Positions 14,401 to 24,874 of a DNA stretch of 64,000 nt are shown here, piece by piece. The notes under the pieces were generated by a model. That model searched no databases. It was not told the DNA's origin and saw only the letters and a program-made list of their open reading frames with translations. Each line of letters starts with the position of its first letter. Within the stretch, counting starts at the first letter, position 1. The DNA is taken from positions 4,340,001-4,404,000 of the forward strand of contig CP093831.1 in assembly GCA_033063855.1 (NCBI GenBank), written 5' to 3'. A program made the position numbers and the translations under genes. Source of the stretch: Smittia aterrima (lineage: Eukaryota > Arthropoda > Insecta > Diptera > Chironomidae).

Positions 14401-17400
14401 TTGGTCTCGAGGAGAAAGAGGAAAATATTTACGATGTGTTTTATTGGTTTTTATGAGCGACGAAGCAAAAGTATCGAGTTACCAACAAATATTCAAGCTA
14501 ACAAGACATTTTTTTTCATGTTGCCTTGCTTTAATATCGTTCATGCTTGTCTCCATTCAAAGGACATTTTACCAACATTGCAATGTGTGACTACGACGCG
14601 ATAATCAAAACAAAACATTAACTTTGAATTTTAATGTTCTCTTCAACAGCCGATGATGAATATGAACTATTTCCACCACTTTTGAGTGAAATCAAAGAAG
14701 GTCAATGGCTTGGAGTTACCGTCAGCACTCAGAAACCTTCTGGAGTCGTAAGTTTCTTTTATCCAAAAAAATATTTTTATCAAAAAATAAATAAAGGAAC
14801 TTCTGTTATCAAATGTTGATTCAAACTGATAAAAAAAATTATTTCCTTCGGCAGATTCTCGTGTGCGCTCATCGATACATATCGAAGGCTGGAAATACCT
14901 CAGATCACGCACAACATGGCATCGGCTTATGTTACATCTTGGAGAACGATTTCTCTTACGCTGAAGTGTTTGAGCCATGCAAAGGTCGTAAGACTGAGAA
15001 GCTGCATGAAGAGTATGGATTCTGTCAAGCTGGAACGTCAGGAACGCTTCTAGATGACGGGACAGTTGTGTTGGGCGCTCCGGGAGTTTACATTTGGCGT
15101 GGAAGTCTCTACTTGAAGAATGTTGCTGGCGAATATCTCAAGCGAGATAAAAACATTTATTACACGCCGCATGAAGGCAATAACCCGCCGATGGACAAGT
15201 ACAGCTACTTGGGAATGGCGGTTACTGGTGGAAAGTATTTCGATGACAGCTACACGTACGTTGGTGGTGCGCCACGCTCTGAAAATCACGGTCAAGTCAT
15301 GTTCTTCGAGAAGAAAACAAATCCAATGAGAATTACTCAAAAGATTGACGGGGAACAGTTTGCCTCAGGCTTCGGTTATCAGCTCGTCACAGCAGACGTC
15401 AATGGCGATAACTTACCTGATCTTCTCGTGGCAGCTCCGTTTTACTTCGGACGACATGAGGGCGGAGCAGTTTACGTTTACATCAACGACGAACGAAAAA
15501 TCAACAGAAAGTATGATTTGAAACTTACTGGAAAGATCGAGTCGAGGTTTGGCTTAGCACTCGCAAACATGGGTGACATTAACAAAGATGATTGTGAAGA
15601 TATTGCGATAGGTGCTCCTTACGAAGACAATGGAGTTGTTTATATTTATCTTGGATCGAAGGATGGACTCAGCAAACTCCCATCACAAATAATTAAATCG
15701 TCTGATCTCGGCCTCGTTGCAAATAGAGAGATCAACACTTTCGGAAGTTATTTGTCAGGTGGAATCGATATCGACGACAATGGTTACCCTGACTTGGCAG
15801 TCGGAGCTTACAATTCTTCAGCCTCAATCGCTCTTCTCTCTCGATCAATCATTTCCATTCAAACAAGTGTGCCAAAGAAAGGAGAAATCAAATCGATTGA
15901 TCCCTCTATCAAGGGTTGTCCCAAAGACATTTTTAGCAACTCAACGTGCTTCTCATTTACAACTTGCTGTTCGATTGATCCGCTTATAGATTCCGAGAAA
16001 CAACAAACGCTCAACATTATTTACACGATCGAAGCTGAGACCTTCAAGAACCAGAAGAAGTTTTCGCGTGTTTATTTTGGGCCAGAAAACTCAAGTCGAA
16101 GTAATGTTATGACGAGAACATTCACGATTGAAACGAATGGTGTAAAAACTTGTTTCGACGAAATCGTTTACATTAAAGAGAGCGCCAAGGACATTCAAAC
16201 TCCGATTAAATTCCATCTTAATTACACGATGGTCGAGAAGCCACTGAGCTCATCAGGTTTGATCGAATTAAATCCGATTCTCGATCAAACTCAAGCCGAT
16301 CGTGTTTTTGAGGCGAGTTTCCAGAAAGATTGCGGAGCTGATGATGTTTGTGAATCGCAATTGGAGGTTGAAGCTACTCTTGGACTTGATAGAGAGAAGA
16401 ATGGCCAGTACAATTTCGTTTTGGGCAAATCTGATGATATCCAACTGAATGTGAACGTTAAGAATCACAACGACTCAGCTTATGAAGCTCAACTCTTCGT
16501 CATGCATCAACCGAGCGTAACTTACATTGCAGCATCGAAAGGCTCCGTAATTTGTAATCAATTCAACAACACAGTCGTTATTTGCACTTTGGGAAATCCT
16601 CTTAAACGTGGCAACACAGCAAAGACTATTCTCCGATTCGATCCAAGTGGTCTCGAGGATTCTGAACCAAAAATGTCGTTCATCGTCTTTGCCAACTCGA
16701 CATCAAAGCAAATCAAACCGCAAGCTAACATTGTCTTGAACACGAATGTTGTGAAACAAGCTGATCTTAGCATTACTGGGTAAGATGTTTGAATAGACTT
16801 TGTGATCATTTATTAATTTTCTTCTTCGTTAATAGATACGCTAGACCTCCTCAAGTTTTCTACGGCGGCGACGTCAAAGGCGAATCCGCAATGAAACATT
16901 TCGATGACATCGGCACGTCAGTGGTTCACACTTTCCAAGTAAACTTAGCACAATTTATTTCAAGCACGTCCTAATCAAATTTAATTTGCAACAGATTAAC
17001 AACGATGGACCTTGGCGTGCTCCGTACGTTGAAGTTGACATCGATTGGCCACACCAAGTTGGAAATGACAAGCCACAAGGAAAGTGGTTGTTATATCTTG
17101 AATCGATTCCAATTGTTGAAGCGACTGGTGGTGGAGAGTGCACTGTTGCAGATCGTTTCGTTAATCCCCTCAACTTGAAGATCGCAGAGCAAGCAGAAAA
17201 CTTTATGGCGCCAGCTTTACTTCAAGATCCTGCTTTAATGAAACCACTAAATCGAAGCCACTCGTTTGCGGAATATCGTGAGAAATCATCGTCGTCGATC
17301 TCGTCATTCGAGAAGAAAACATCAAACGAAGAAACGACTTTAAATCGCATTCGAAGAGATCGTTCCATGATTATTCGCGCTGAGAAACTCGTCGATGAAG

Positions 17401-17931
17401 ATGGAAAGAAAACGAATATCGTTTCGATGGTGAGAACTTTTAACGCTTTTAAGCAGCTGTCAGTTGACTAATCGGTGATTTCACTTTTAGGATTGCAAAA
17501 AGAAAACAGCCAAATGCATCAGAATCAGCTGCAAACTTTACAACTTACAGCGAAAGACAGAAGCTTTCATTCACGTCAAGTCACGACTTTGGAATTCAAC
17601 ACTTACGATGGATTATCCACGTGTTGATCTCGTGACGATCATTTCGTCAGCTCAGCTAGCGATTCCTTCAATGTACGGAATTAAACAAAGCACGACTGAT
17701 GATGCGACAACAGTGAAGACTCACGCTTATCCTGAGTTGCGTGATCAAGCTCCGTCTGGAGCGATTCCAATTTGGATCATCATCGTGGGTATCATCGTTG
17801 GTTTGTTCCTTCTAGCACTTGTAGCATTTATTCTCTGGAAGTGTGGATTCTTCAAACGAAGGCGACCAGATCCAACGTTGAGCGGGAACATCGAGAAGAA
17901 CAGCGAGTCGCGACCATTCATCAGCAAATAA
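11442..17931 (+). CDS. mew: Integrin alpha subunit, PS1/laminin-receptor type (5' exon(s) missing)
   Basis: Cell-surface alpha chain that pairs with an integrin beta chain to bind extracellular matrix. Visible exons are 11442-11569, 14650-14747, 14855-16779, 16836-16938, 16995-17429 and 17491-17931, about 1040 residues with consistent phases at every junction. The first exon opens with the FG-GAP motif ILVGAPLGQN. Three Ca-binding loops follow in the propeller (DVNGDNLPD, DINKDDCED, DIDDNGYPD). There is no inserted I domain. A dibasic stretch (RIRRDR) near 17350 suits heavy/light chain cleavage. One membrane helix precedes KCGFFKR, the talin/beta-binding motif, and a short tail ending in SK. 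WKCGFFKR plus the tail DPTLSGN fits the laminin-binding alpha3/6/7/PS1 group; the mew assignment rests on memory of that tail, while integrin alpha itself is certain. The signal peptide exon is not visible. AATAAA occurs at 18008 and 18304. Confidence 0.93.
11570..14649 (+). other. Large intron of the integrin alpha gene
   Basis: GTGAGT donor at 11570 and CAACAG acceptor ending at 14649. The split codon a|cc joins TDGRL to DDEYEL in frame. About 3.1 kb, AT-rich, with no supported internal exon or RNA gene. This differs sharply from the 50-110-bp introns in the rest of the gene. Confidence 0.85.
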
Positions 17932-19300
17932 AGAGATCGCAAAGCATTTATTGAAGGATGAATGATAGGAAAAGTCGATAAGCTCTTGACGAAGTTCAAA
18001 CGAAATGAATAAATGAAAAGCACTTAAAAAGTATTTTTTAGGTTCGTTGCACTGGCAACTTCCAGTGTCTTGTCTAAGTCTCCTAAGTAGCTCTAAGTAG
18101 TCTTATCGATTAGAATAATTTTGTAAGAAAAAAAATGTTTTAGGCGAATCGATAAAAAAAAATTATGTTGTGATGATCACTTTCAATCAGCATTGCCTTA
18201 CGAACGGGCGTCGTTCTGACTTTTGTACATTTATTTTCTATGATCATTTGTTAATATATTTGCATCCATTTAAATCAATCATCAAGACATTTTGACAAAA
18301 AGAAATAAAGTTGGTTGGAAATTCAAGTAAACAAAACTCATTTTTATTGCAATCGTTATCAAGTTTCAGCGAAGGAATGTAAATATTTCAGTTCTTGGGA
18401 CTCCCAAGTTGGGAGTCAAATTACAGAAAATTTTTCAGCGAAGAATTCTCGTTTTATTCCAGCTCAGTCTTCGTTGAGTCGTCGAACCAAAAAGATCTCT
18501 AGTTAATAAAATGGAGAAAAAGTTTAATGGTGAAATTCAAGATTCAATCTAAATTTTAAAACTGGTATTTTAATTGGAATCTTCTTAAGAGTCTTAAGTT
18601 TAAAAGAGTGTTTCGTAGTTAAAACGAAAGTTCAGGAAATTTGGAAGCTTAATATTTTGCAGAAATGAAGTTTTTTAAAAATTCTTCCGGTGATTGCGAG
18701 TTAAGGTAATTTCACAATCGATTTTCTGAGGGACTCAAAACCTTAAACGATCATCTTCGACGTTTCAGGCAAAAACATTTCGCATGTTCATTACGATTTC
18801 GATGTTTAATCGGACTACGCCTTTTCAATAGAGATGAATCAGGGGTAAAACCGCCATTTTGTTATTAACAAAACTTTTTTTTTACGCGATCAAAGCTATT
18901 TTGAGGTTGGAGCTTAATCGGACCGTCCCATTTGCGTTGTAAGTTTTGATTATAATATTTAATTAGTAAAAAAGCTCATTAGTGTTTGAATTTCTTTTAG
19001 ATGAAAAAGTGTGTTGAAGTTTCATCCGTTGAAAATTTAAGCGAACAGAACATATGGAATGTCGTCATCATAGTTTTTTAACACGTTCTTCTGATGGCTT
19101 TGAATTTTTTTTGAAGCCTATAAATTTATTCATCAATTATACGAATCTCATGCAGCAGATCCTGAAAATGTCAAGTGAGTCTTAACTTTTAAAAGTTATC
19201 TATTTAAGACGTTGGTTTTTACCTCAGGAATTTGAGATGAGTTTGGTGTAGCAAGATCTGTCTTATCCTGTTCTAGGATCCAGTAAAAACACCACCAAGA
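17932..19300. other. Integrin 3' UTR and AT-rich spacer
   Basis: Contains the two likely integrin polyadenylation signals (18008, 18304). Beyond about 18330 I see only AT-rich sequence without a supported gene. Confidence 0.6.
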
Positions 19301-19339
19301 TTTCCTTTTAATGTACTTCTTTATTTCACGGTTTAATAC

Positions 19340-19610
19340 TGAATGAACATTTTTTTTAATTCGTCAACTTCTTTTAATGTAGCGTTTGAATCACTTTTTA
19401 TTCGTAGATCCTCAAGAGTAACTTCGGCTTCCTCTAACGAAGCTTTTAATTGGTTTATTTCCTTTTCTCTCTCACTTAACTTTTCAAGAGCCTCTTTGCC
19501 CTGTTTTAAATAATCTTTCCTTAATTCAGATTCACGATTATATTTACGTGTTGATTTTATTGTAGATTCGTATAGCCCTTTCGACAGTGCGATTATCTTG
19601 ATTTAACTTT
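19340..19610 (-). pseudogene. Coiled-coil ORF fragment, possibly retroelement-derived
   Basis: On the minus strand an open stretch of about 85 codons between stops encodes a Lys/Glu/Leu-rich heptad-like segment (for example YLKQGKEALEKLSEREKEIN and LKASLEEAEVTLEDLRIK) ending at a stop near 19340. It lacks an obvious start and lies just downstream, in minus orientation, of the Env-like fragment. It could be the degraded 3' part of the same element or an unrelated host exon. I do not recognise a family. Confidence 0.35.
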
Positions 19611-19689
19611 TGAGATTCACGTATTTTTTTATATACTTTATTTCAGCCATTAAGCTTACCCCAGCTCCAAATTCTCGAATCCTTCTTTC

Positions 19690-20060
19690 TTAATCAATTT
19701 ACCAAATTGCTTCTCTGGCGCAATGGTAATGAATTTATCATTCTCGAATGTTTTAATGAACACAATCTCGTTTATTAAAACTATTTTCGTACCACAACTT
19801 TTTCTTACTTAGAATGTTTACCTCATCACAATAATAGGTTTCCTTTACTTTATTACATTTTTCTAAATCTATCAACGTTAATTTTTCAAAGAGTGAATCA
19901 ATGAGTACGAATTTATCTGTTACGTCTAGATATGTCGCAACATTTTCTTTAATCTTAGGAATCGGGTATAATTTGAATAAACGAAATTTCTCGATTTCGA
20001 TTAGAGGGACTGAGAAAACAAATTGTATGATTGTAAGTTTCCCCAATTGTGTCCCAAATC
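19690..20060 (-). pseudogene. Env/F-like fragment of an errantivirus-type LTR retroelement
   Basis: The minus strand encodes about 100 residues up to a stop at 19753, and the similarity continues past that stop to about 19690. The order of short motifs (a segment with PLIEIEKFRLFKLYPIP, then a Lys/Phe-rich stretch, a LEKC and a YYCDE cysteine, a second CVH cysteine) resembles the ectodomain of insect gypsy/errantivirus Env proteins related to baculovirus F. A complete Env would be several times longer. No gag or pol was found nearby, so this is a decayed remnant. The family call is from motif memory without a search. Confidence 0.45.
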
Positions 20061-20284
20061 AAAGATTGTGTCCCATAAATCACTTAATGGCAAAATTGGG
20101 GAAACAAGTTTGAACAAGTTTAAAGAAACATGTAGAAAAAAAATGAATTAACTGGAAAATAAATTAAGTCGAAATTCAACTAAATTAAGAGAATTCTTTT
20201 TTGTATAAACTTCCGATATTTTTATTTATTTCTTTATGAAAATAACAAAGATTATCTGGAAGAACTATTCGATGAACACGATTT

Positions 20285-20724
20285 TCACCTTGTTTCATTT
20301 TGCAAGTTCATCAGTTTTTTGAAGTCATCGTATTCAGGTTGCAAAATTGATCTTCTGGCGCATTCTGCCATCAAATCTTGAAGGAAATTCTCAAGGTTTT
20401 CCGACGTTTTCAAGCGATTTTCCCAATAAGAAGTAAAACAAAACTCCTCAAGTTTATCGTAGTTGTCAACAATTGATAGTTTTCCTGTTAAGATGGATTC
20501 GCAAAGTACGTAACCTCTGATGGTCATTACAATGATTGTTTCCCCCCCCCCTTGAAGAACCCCGTATTTCACTAATTTTCTTAAAACTTCTAGATCTGGA
20601 TTGTCCAGTTCAATTGGCAATCTAATCTTTACATTTGGAATCTTAACATTTCTTAATTTTTCACTTTTAGAAAAATTTAATAAGTTGTCAGTACGACATT
20701 TTGCGGAAATAAACTTTCTTTGGT
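20285..20724 (-). CDS. Unidentified ORF, about 145 codons, no clear start
   Basis: The minus strand is open from about 20724 to a TAG/TAA-bounded stop at 20285. The first in-frame M-like start gives 111 residues, but amino-acid-like composition continues upstream (for example TDNLLNFSKSEKLRNVKIPN). The predicted protein is Leu/Glu/Lys-rich and soluble (DNPDLEVLRKLVKYGVL; FLQDLMAECARRS), with a GGG encoded by a nine-C run at about 20545, a slippage-prone tract. It has no signal peptide or membrane segment. It sits between an Env remnant and LTR-like repeats, so it may be an accessory retroelement ORF, a host exon or a pseudogene. I do not recognise it. Confidence 0.35.
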
Positions 20725-20735
20725 TTTACTATATA

Positions 20736-21430
20736 TAATAAACACTTCGATGTTCTTTATCAAAAAATGGACTGTGCTTTATTGCGGGTTTTTCAAGAAT
20801 TTATACAATAAATTTTGTTTTGGTCAGCAAAATTATTCCAATGAAATTATTCGAAAACAGGGATTGTTAATCGAATGGTTTTTGGAGGTTCCAAAGCTCC
20901 GGGGCCGAAAGAGAGCATCATTATTGTCATTCAATCCGTCTTCTTCTCTGTCATCTTTTTCTTTTCTCTTTTCCTTGCTTTATCGAAAAAGCCACCGCGT
21001 AAATACAGACTTATGTAGGTCCTGAGGCAAACTTTCATACTCTCGATGCTTGGATTTATTATAATAAATACTCTTCGATTGGGTTTTTCTAATGGACTGT
21101 GTCTTTATTCATGCTTTGAACGTAATTTATACAATACAATTTATACAATGTCATCAAAATTATTCCCATACAAAAGAGGGGAAACCAGGGATTTGAAATG
21201 AAAGAATTTTATATCGAAATGTACCAATGCTCTTTAATAAAGAGTCTTTATACGCTGCCGTTTTATTCTTGAATAATCATTTAATTTGTTAATAAAAATG
21301 ATTAACCATTTGGATCCTTTGTGCCGAAATAAGGATCGTGGAAGAGTAGATAAGTAGAGTTCAATAAAAATACGTCTGTTTATATTTAGGAAACGACTCG
21401 ATCTTTATTCATCTATGTCCTGTTTAGAGA
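20736..21430 (-). repeat. Diverged direct repeats with AATAAAG, LTR-like
   Basis: 20736-20870 and 21059-21200 are clearly alignable but diverged. On the minus strand both contain AATAAAG(c/a)(a)CACAGTCCAT followed by ATTTATTATA. A third weaker match (AATAAAGATCGAGTC on the minus strand) is near 21400. Repeated polyadenylation-like cores next to an Env remnant in the same orientation suggest old LTR pieces. No intact LTR ends or target duplications were seen. Confidence 0.4.
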
Positions 21431-21787
21431 TATGTTCAAACAGCAACTTTGATATTTTTTGAAAGTTCACAATTTAACAAATATAAATATTTCATGTACG
21501 AGAACAAATTTAATTAAATTGGAACACAGAAGCAATTCACAGCAAAAAACTTCAAGTTCTCTACGTTTTCACGACAGCCCTGAAATGTTAATCACAAATT
21601 CTCTAATATTACAGCTCAGGCTAATTTTTCAGAGTCAGCTCTTCCGAATCAGTTCTTTCTTCTCATGTTCCGCGTGCTATGGATCTCATTTCAATCGCTC
21701 GACGGCATTTCACTTGTGCTAGGCGCATTTTATTTCTTAGTTCAGCTTTTGTCGTCGAACAGTCAACTAAGAAAAAATAAAATTAAA

Positions 21788-22126
21788 ATGAGGTGCGTTT
21801 TCTCAGTCATAATAATTATAATTCTCTTCGTTCATCTCTCAAACGGACGAATAACTATCGAAAGAGCGAACATCAATGGTGCGAAGATTATCAAGATCGA
21901 TCATTATGGTTCAGTCGACAACTCGGATATGACAGTCAATATGATTCATCATCGCATATATTCGAATAACTTTCACGATTTCGGACAACAAGAGGTGCCG
22001 GGCAGCTATTACAATGAACAGTTAAAGTTCAGACGACGTCCGAATTATTATCGAAGAGAAAGAGTTTTGGAACATCGAGGAATTGGAATCGAGGTGCTGC
22101 GAAGGAGAAATTCTAATCGTGGCTGA
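21788..22126 (+). CDS. Small secreted basic protein, 112 aa, family unknown
   Basis: The frame is open further upstream, but the ATG at 21788 is chosen because it is directly followed by a signal peptide (MRCVFSVIIIIILFVHLSNG), giving a mature chain of about 92 residues. The mature part is rich in Arg, Asn, Tyr and Ile (KFRRRPNYYRRERVLEHRG near the C-terminus) and has no cysteine, so it is not a disulfide-knit peptide. It is intronless. AATAAA follows at 22174, and the lipase duplication starts at 22167, inside its 3' UTR. It could be an antimicrobial-like, cuticle or neuropeptide-type product, but nothing specific can be recognised. Confidence 0.6.
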   Translation: MRCVFSVIIIIILFVHLSNGRITIERANINGAKIIKIDHYGSVDNSDMTVNMIHHRIYSNNFHDFGQQEVPGSYYNEQLKFRRRPNYYRRERVLEHRGIGIEVLRRRNSNRG

Positions 22127-22312
22127 ACGCCAATGAAGTATTTGATGTAAGAGAACATTCAAATGATTGATCGAATAAAGTCGCAAATATTTTCTTATCA
22201 AAAAAAATTCATTAGTAAATTCATTAGTAAATTCATTGTAAAAGTCTAAATAATTTCATTTAATAAAAAATTGTCCCAATTTATTTTTGCCTTTCAAATT
22301 TACTTTACCTTT

Positions 22313-23835
22313 TTAGTTGTGTCTAATGATATTCAAAATTTGATGGTAAAGCAAGCTGTCGGCATCTGTCGCATAGGTAAAATCCAAATGATTAAACTTT
22401 GGATCCAAAATTTTATTTTTTCCAGCAAGATTTCCGAGTTTTCCTGCAAGTTCATCAACGTCTTTAGTAGCTGCCATCCAATCGTTATCCGAGTAATGAA
22501 GATAGACAGGAGCAGAGATGGCTGCCAAGTTATAGTCGGGTGGAGTTATTCTTCCGTACTTCAAAAGATTTTTCGCCATTCCATAATCAAACTGTCTGAA
22601 CTTCTTTGAATTAATTCCATGAGCGTAATGAACAAGTTGATCGACAGATGAACCAGCTGGTGTGTTTTTCAAAATCTCAGGGAGGATTGTTCTGTTAAGC
22701 TGATTTGAATTGAAACCGCAGAGAAGGAACAAGAAATTTGCACAAACTTCTTGGAAAGGCGATTCATCCTTGCAAACAAGTTGGCCTCCCTTTGTCATCA
22801 AATCACTTGAAGGCATGAATTCGTAAACTCCGAACATCTTCATCATAGTCTCGACTGAGTCAACCATCGGCGCCATGATTCGAAGCATTGGAGAAACCAA
22901 GTTTCCCATGAAAGCGACAGGAGCTGCAAAATAATTTTCTTAATAAATTGTGAAAAACTTGAGCTTTGAGTCTAACCGAGAGCATGCATTGTTCTGATTT
23001 TAGCGTTCATATCTTTTCTTAGCGAAGCCATAACGAAGAAAGAAGTTGTGCCTTGAGAGTGACCGATGTAATGTAAATCCCTTTGATTAGTGTGCCACAA
23101 AGCGAAATCAATCATTGCCGGTAAGTCGTATTGCCCTAAGATAAGCAGAAATTATAAACAATGAACAGCGAGTTCTTATCGTTTGATAAGATCATCAATG
23201 GTTCGCAATAAAACTTGAATATCTGACAGAAAACTTAAAGTCTTTGTCGACATATTCGAACTTTAAAATGAACTTTGAGATTTGAACAAACCGATTTGAT
23301 GCCACGAAAAGTCCCAAAAGTCGCTTCGATCTGGATTGAGAGTTTGGTGATTTCTTGAGTATTTATTTCCACGAGCATTTCCGAGCCACACGTCGTATCC
23401 TTTTTGCAAACGAGTTTTGAGTCAATAAGTTTTGTTTTACCGCAGAATAATTAATTACCCGCATCAGCCAATATATAAGGAATAGCTTTGTCCTTTCCTA
23501 AGACAAGCCAATCAGCTGATGAGCAGAGAAGTCCATGTTGAATAAAAACGACAGTTTTACCAGGAGCCGGTGGTCTCGAGGGACTGCCAGGAATTCTAAA
23601 CACTTTCAAGATATAACCATCAGCTGTATAAACGAGATGCTCTTCAATCGGATATCCGTCAGCAGTTGCAAAGTTTTGCTTTAAAAGCAAAAGAGAAATT
23701 AAATTTCGTAATTCACTTTTTATTTAAACACAATCTTACTGTCGCTTTATCATTCTTGACCAAATCAATCCTCTCATATGGATTTGCTAGAACAGTCGCA
23801 GCTAACGACAAAGCAATGAGTAACAACAACTTCAT
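22313..23835 (-). CDS. Acid lipase A (lipase 3/gastric lipase family), 397 aa
   Basis: Secreted or lysosomal alpha/beta-hydrolase of the acid lipase family, expected to hydrolyse triacylglycerols or cholesteryl esters. Exons on the minus strand: 23740-23835, 23459-23678, 23292-23399, 22977-23135 and 22313-22923. The start codon opens a signal peptide (MKLLLLIALSLAATVLA). HGLL and WLGNARG are typical of the family. The nucleophile lies in GHSQGTT (Ser about 167), the acid in YSDNDWM (Asp about 342) and the His in FNHLDF (about 373), so the triad is complete and the length is normal. TATA at -30 and a TCAGTT initiator precede it, and AATAAA lies about 30 bp after the stop. It is the paralog of lipase B in the tandem duplication. 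Confidence 0.95.
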
Positions 23836-23867
23836 TCTTCTTTCAATTACTTCGACTTTTAACTAAT

Positions 23868-23904
23868 AACTGAGCTTCAATTAAAAGTGCTTCACGCTTA
23901 AATA
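23868..23904 (-). promoter_or_regulatory. Core promoter of lipase A: TATA and initiator
   Basis: On the minus strand TATTTAA (23898-23904) is followed by TCAGTT (23868-23873). The initiator A is at about 23871, 30 bp from the middle of the TATA-like box and 36 bp before the ATG. Spacing and motifs match the arthropod core promoter. Confidence 0.75.
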
Positions 23905-24214
23905 GCTGAAGTAATCTCGTCCAACTCGATAAACGCAATCTAAGAAGTATTTGATCCACGCGCTACAAATCAAATTTATCTTATCGCGCGAATTTTTAGG
24001 AAGTAAGTGATTGGCGCTACGAAGCATTCTTGATAAAGCTAACTGATGACTACTGAAAAATAAAAAACAAAAACAAGGAAATAATTTTGATCTTTTTTTA
24101 GAATTTAATGAACTTCTATTTTTATGACTGCCAAACAATTGACTAGCAATGATCTGAAAGACAATGTGCTCAACAGTTGAATAAAATTATCAATGGAGCC
24201 CTTTATTTCGATGA

Positions 24215-24687
24215 CTAGTTTACCCTGGGCGGCTTTGCCGCCCGTCGAGACGAATATCTTCGAGTTTTCCCGAAATTTTTCCGAAGTTTTCTCAAAGTTT
24301 TTCCGAAATTATCCCGACTTTTCCCGAAGTTTTCCCGGAATTTCCCGACTTTTCCGAAGTTTTCCCGACTTTTCCCGAAGTTTTTCCAAAATTTTCCCAA
24401 GTTTTCTCGAAATTTTCCCGAGTTTTCCGAAGTTTTCCCGACTTTTTCCAAAGTTTTTCCAAAATTTTCCCGAGTTTTCCGGAAGTTTTACAAAGTTTTC
24501 CCGAGTTTTCCGAAGTTTTCCCGACTTTTCCCGAAATTTTCCCGAGTTTTTCGAAGTTTTGGGTTCATGCACAGCGACGCTTAATTCATTTTTTCGCCAC
24601 CAGTTGCGCTGAAGTCGAGCGTCACGCCACAGAAAGACAGAAAGAAAGAAGGACAGATTTTCAGATCAAGCCAATTCTTATTATTAT
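24215..24687 (+). mobile_element. GGGCGGC-hairpin repeat element, copy A (473 bp)
   Basis: Flanked by GATGA at 24210-24214 and 24688-24692, and absent from the corresponding site in unit 2 (TTTTGATGATGATGAG near 27070), so it is an insertion. It begins CTAGTTTACCCT, has a perfect 7-bp hairpin GGGCGGCTTTGCCGCCC at 24227-24243, then an expanded CCCGAAGTTTT minisatellite, and ends ...AAGCCAATTCTTATTAT. It shares its start, hairpin and 3' part (CAGTTGCGCT, GTCGAGCGTCAC, CAGATCAAGCCAATTCTTAT) with copy B in opposite orientation. It has no coding capacity, so it is non-autonomous. Class is unresolved (SINE-like or foldback). Confidence 0.75.
24257..24560. repeat. Degenerate minisatellite, units of about 10-13 bp
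   Basis: Imperfect tandem units such as TTTTCCCGAAG and TTTTCCCGAC fill about 300 bp inside repeat element copy A. Copy B holds only about two such units at the equivalent place. The long ORFs crossing it on both strands are low-complexity translations of the repeat, not genes. Confidence 0.85.
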
Positions 24688-24692
24688 GATGA

Positions 24693-24765
24693 GAATTTAA
24701 TGAACTTCCATGTTTAATTTGCAAAATTTTGAAGCTTCAAGCTCTTTGATCTTGCATGTTTTGAG
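24693..24765 (-). pseudogene. Truncated 3' tail copy of the SLC16 transporter gene
   Basis: Matches the last coding bases and 3' UTR start of the transporter ending at 27089. The minus strand still reads KIKELEAS, then CKLNMEVH and the stop, preceded by a small frame-disrupting deletion relative to the source. It is cut at the duplication junction at 24765, so it is a passenger of the lipase duplication. Confidence 0.8.
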
Positions 24766-24874
24766 TTGATCGAATAAAGTTACAAATATACTCTTATCAA
24801 AAAAAATCTAAAAAGTCTAAATAATATCATTGAATAAAAAATTGTCCCAATTTATTTTTGCCTTTCAAATTTAC

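Larger units (their letters stand above)
22167..24767. repeat. Segmental duplication, unit 1 (lipase A copy)
   Basis: Begins at TTGATCGAATAAAG in the 3' UTR of the small secreted gene and runs through lipase A and its promoter to a truncated copy of the SLC16 gene tail. It aligns with 24766-27163 throughout, except for the two later insertions and small indels. Confidence 0.85.

Noticed and set aside
24193..24612. 139-codon Phe/Ser/Pro-rich ORF and its Lys/Asn-rich antisense ORFs
   Set aside because: Pure translations of the CCCGAAGTTTT minisatellite in a repeat element.
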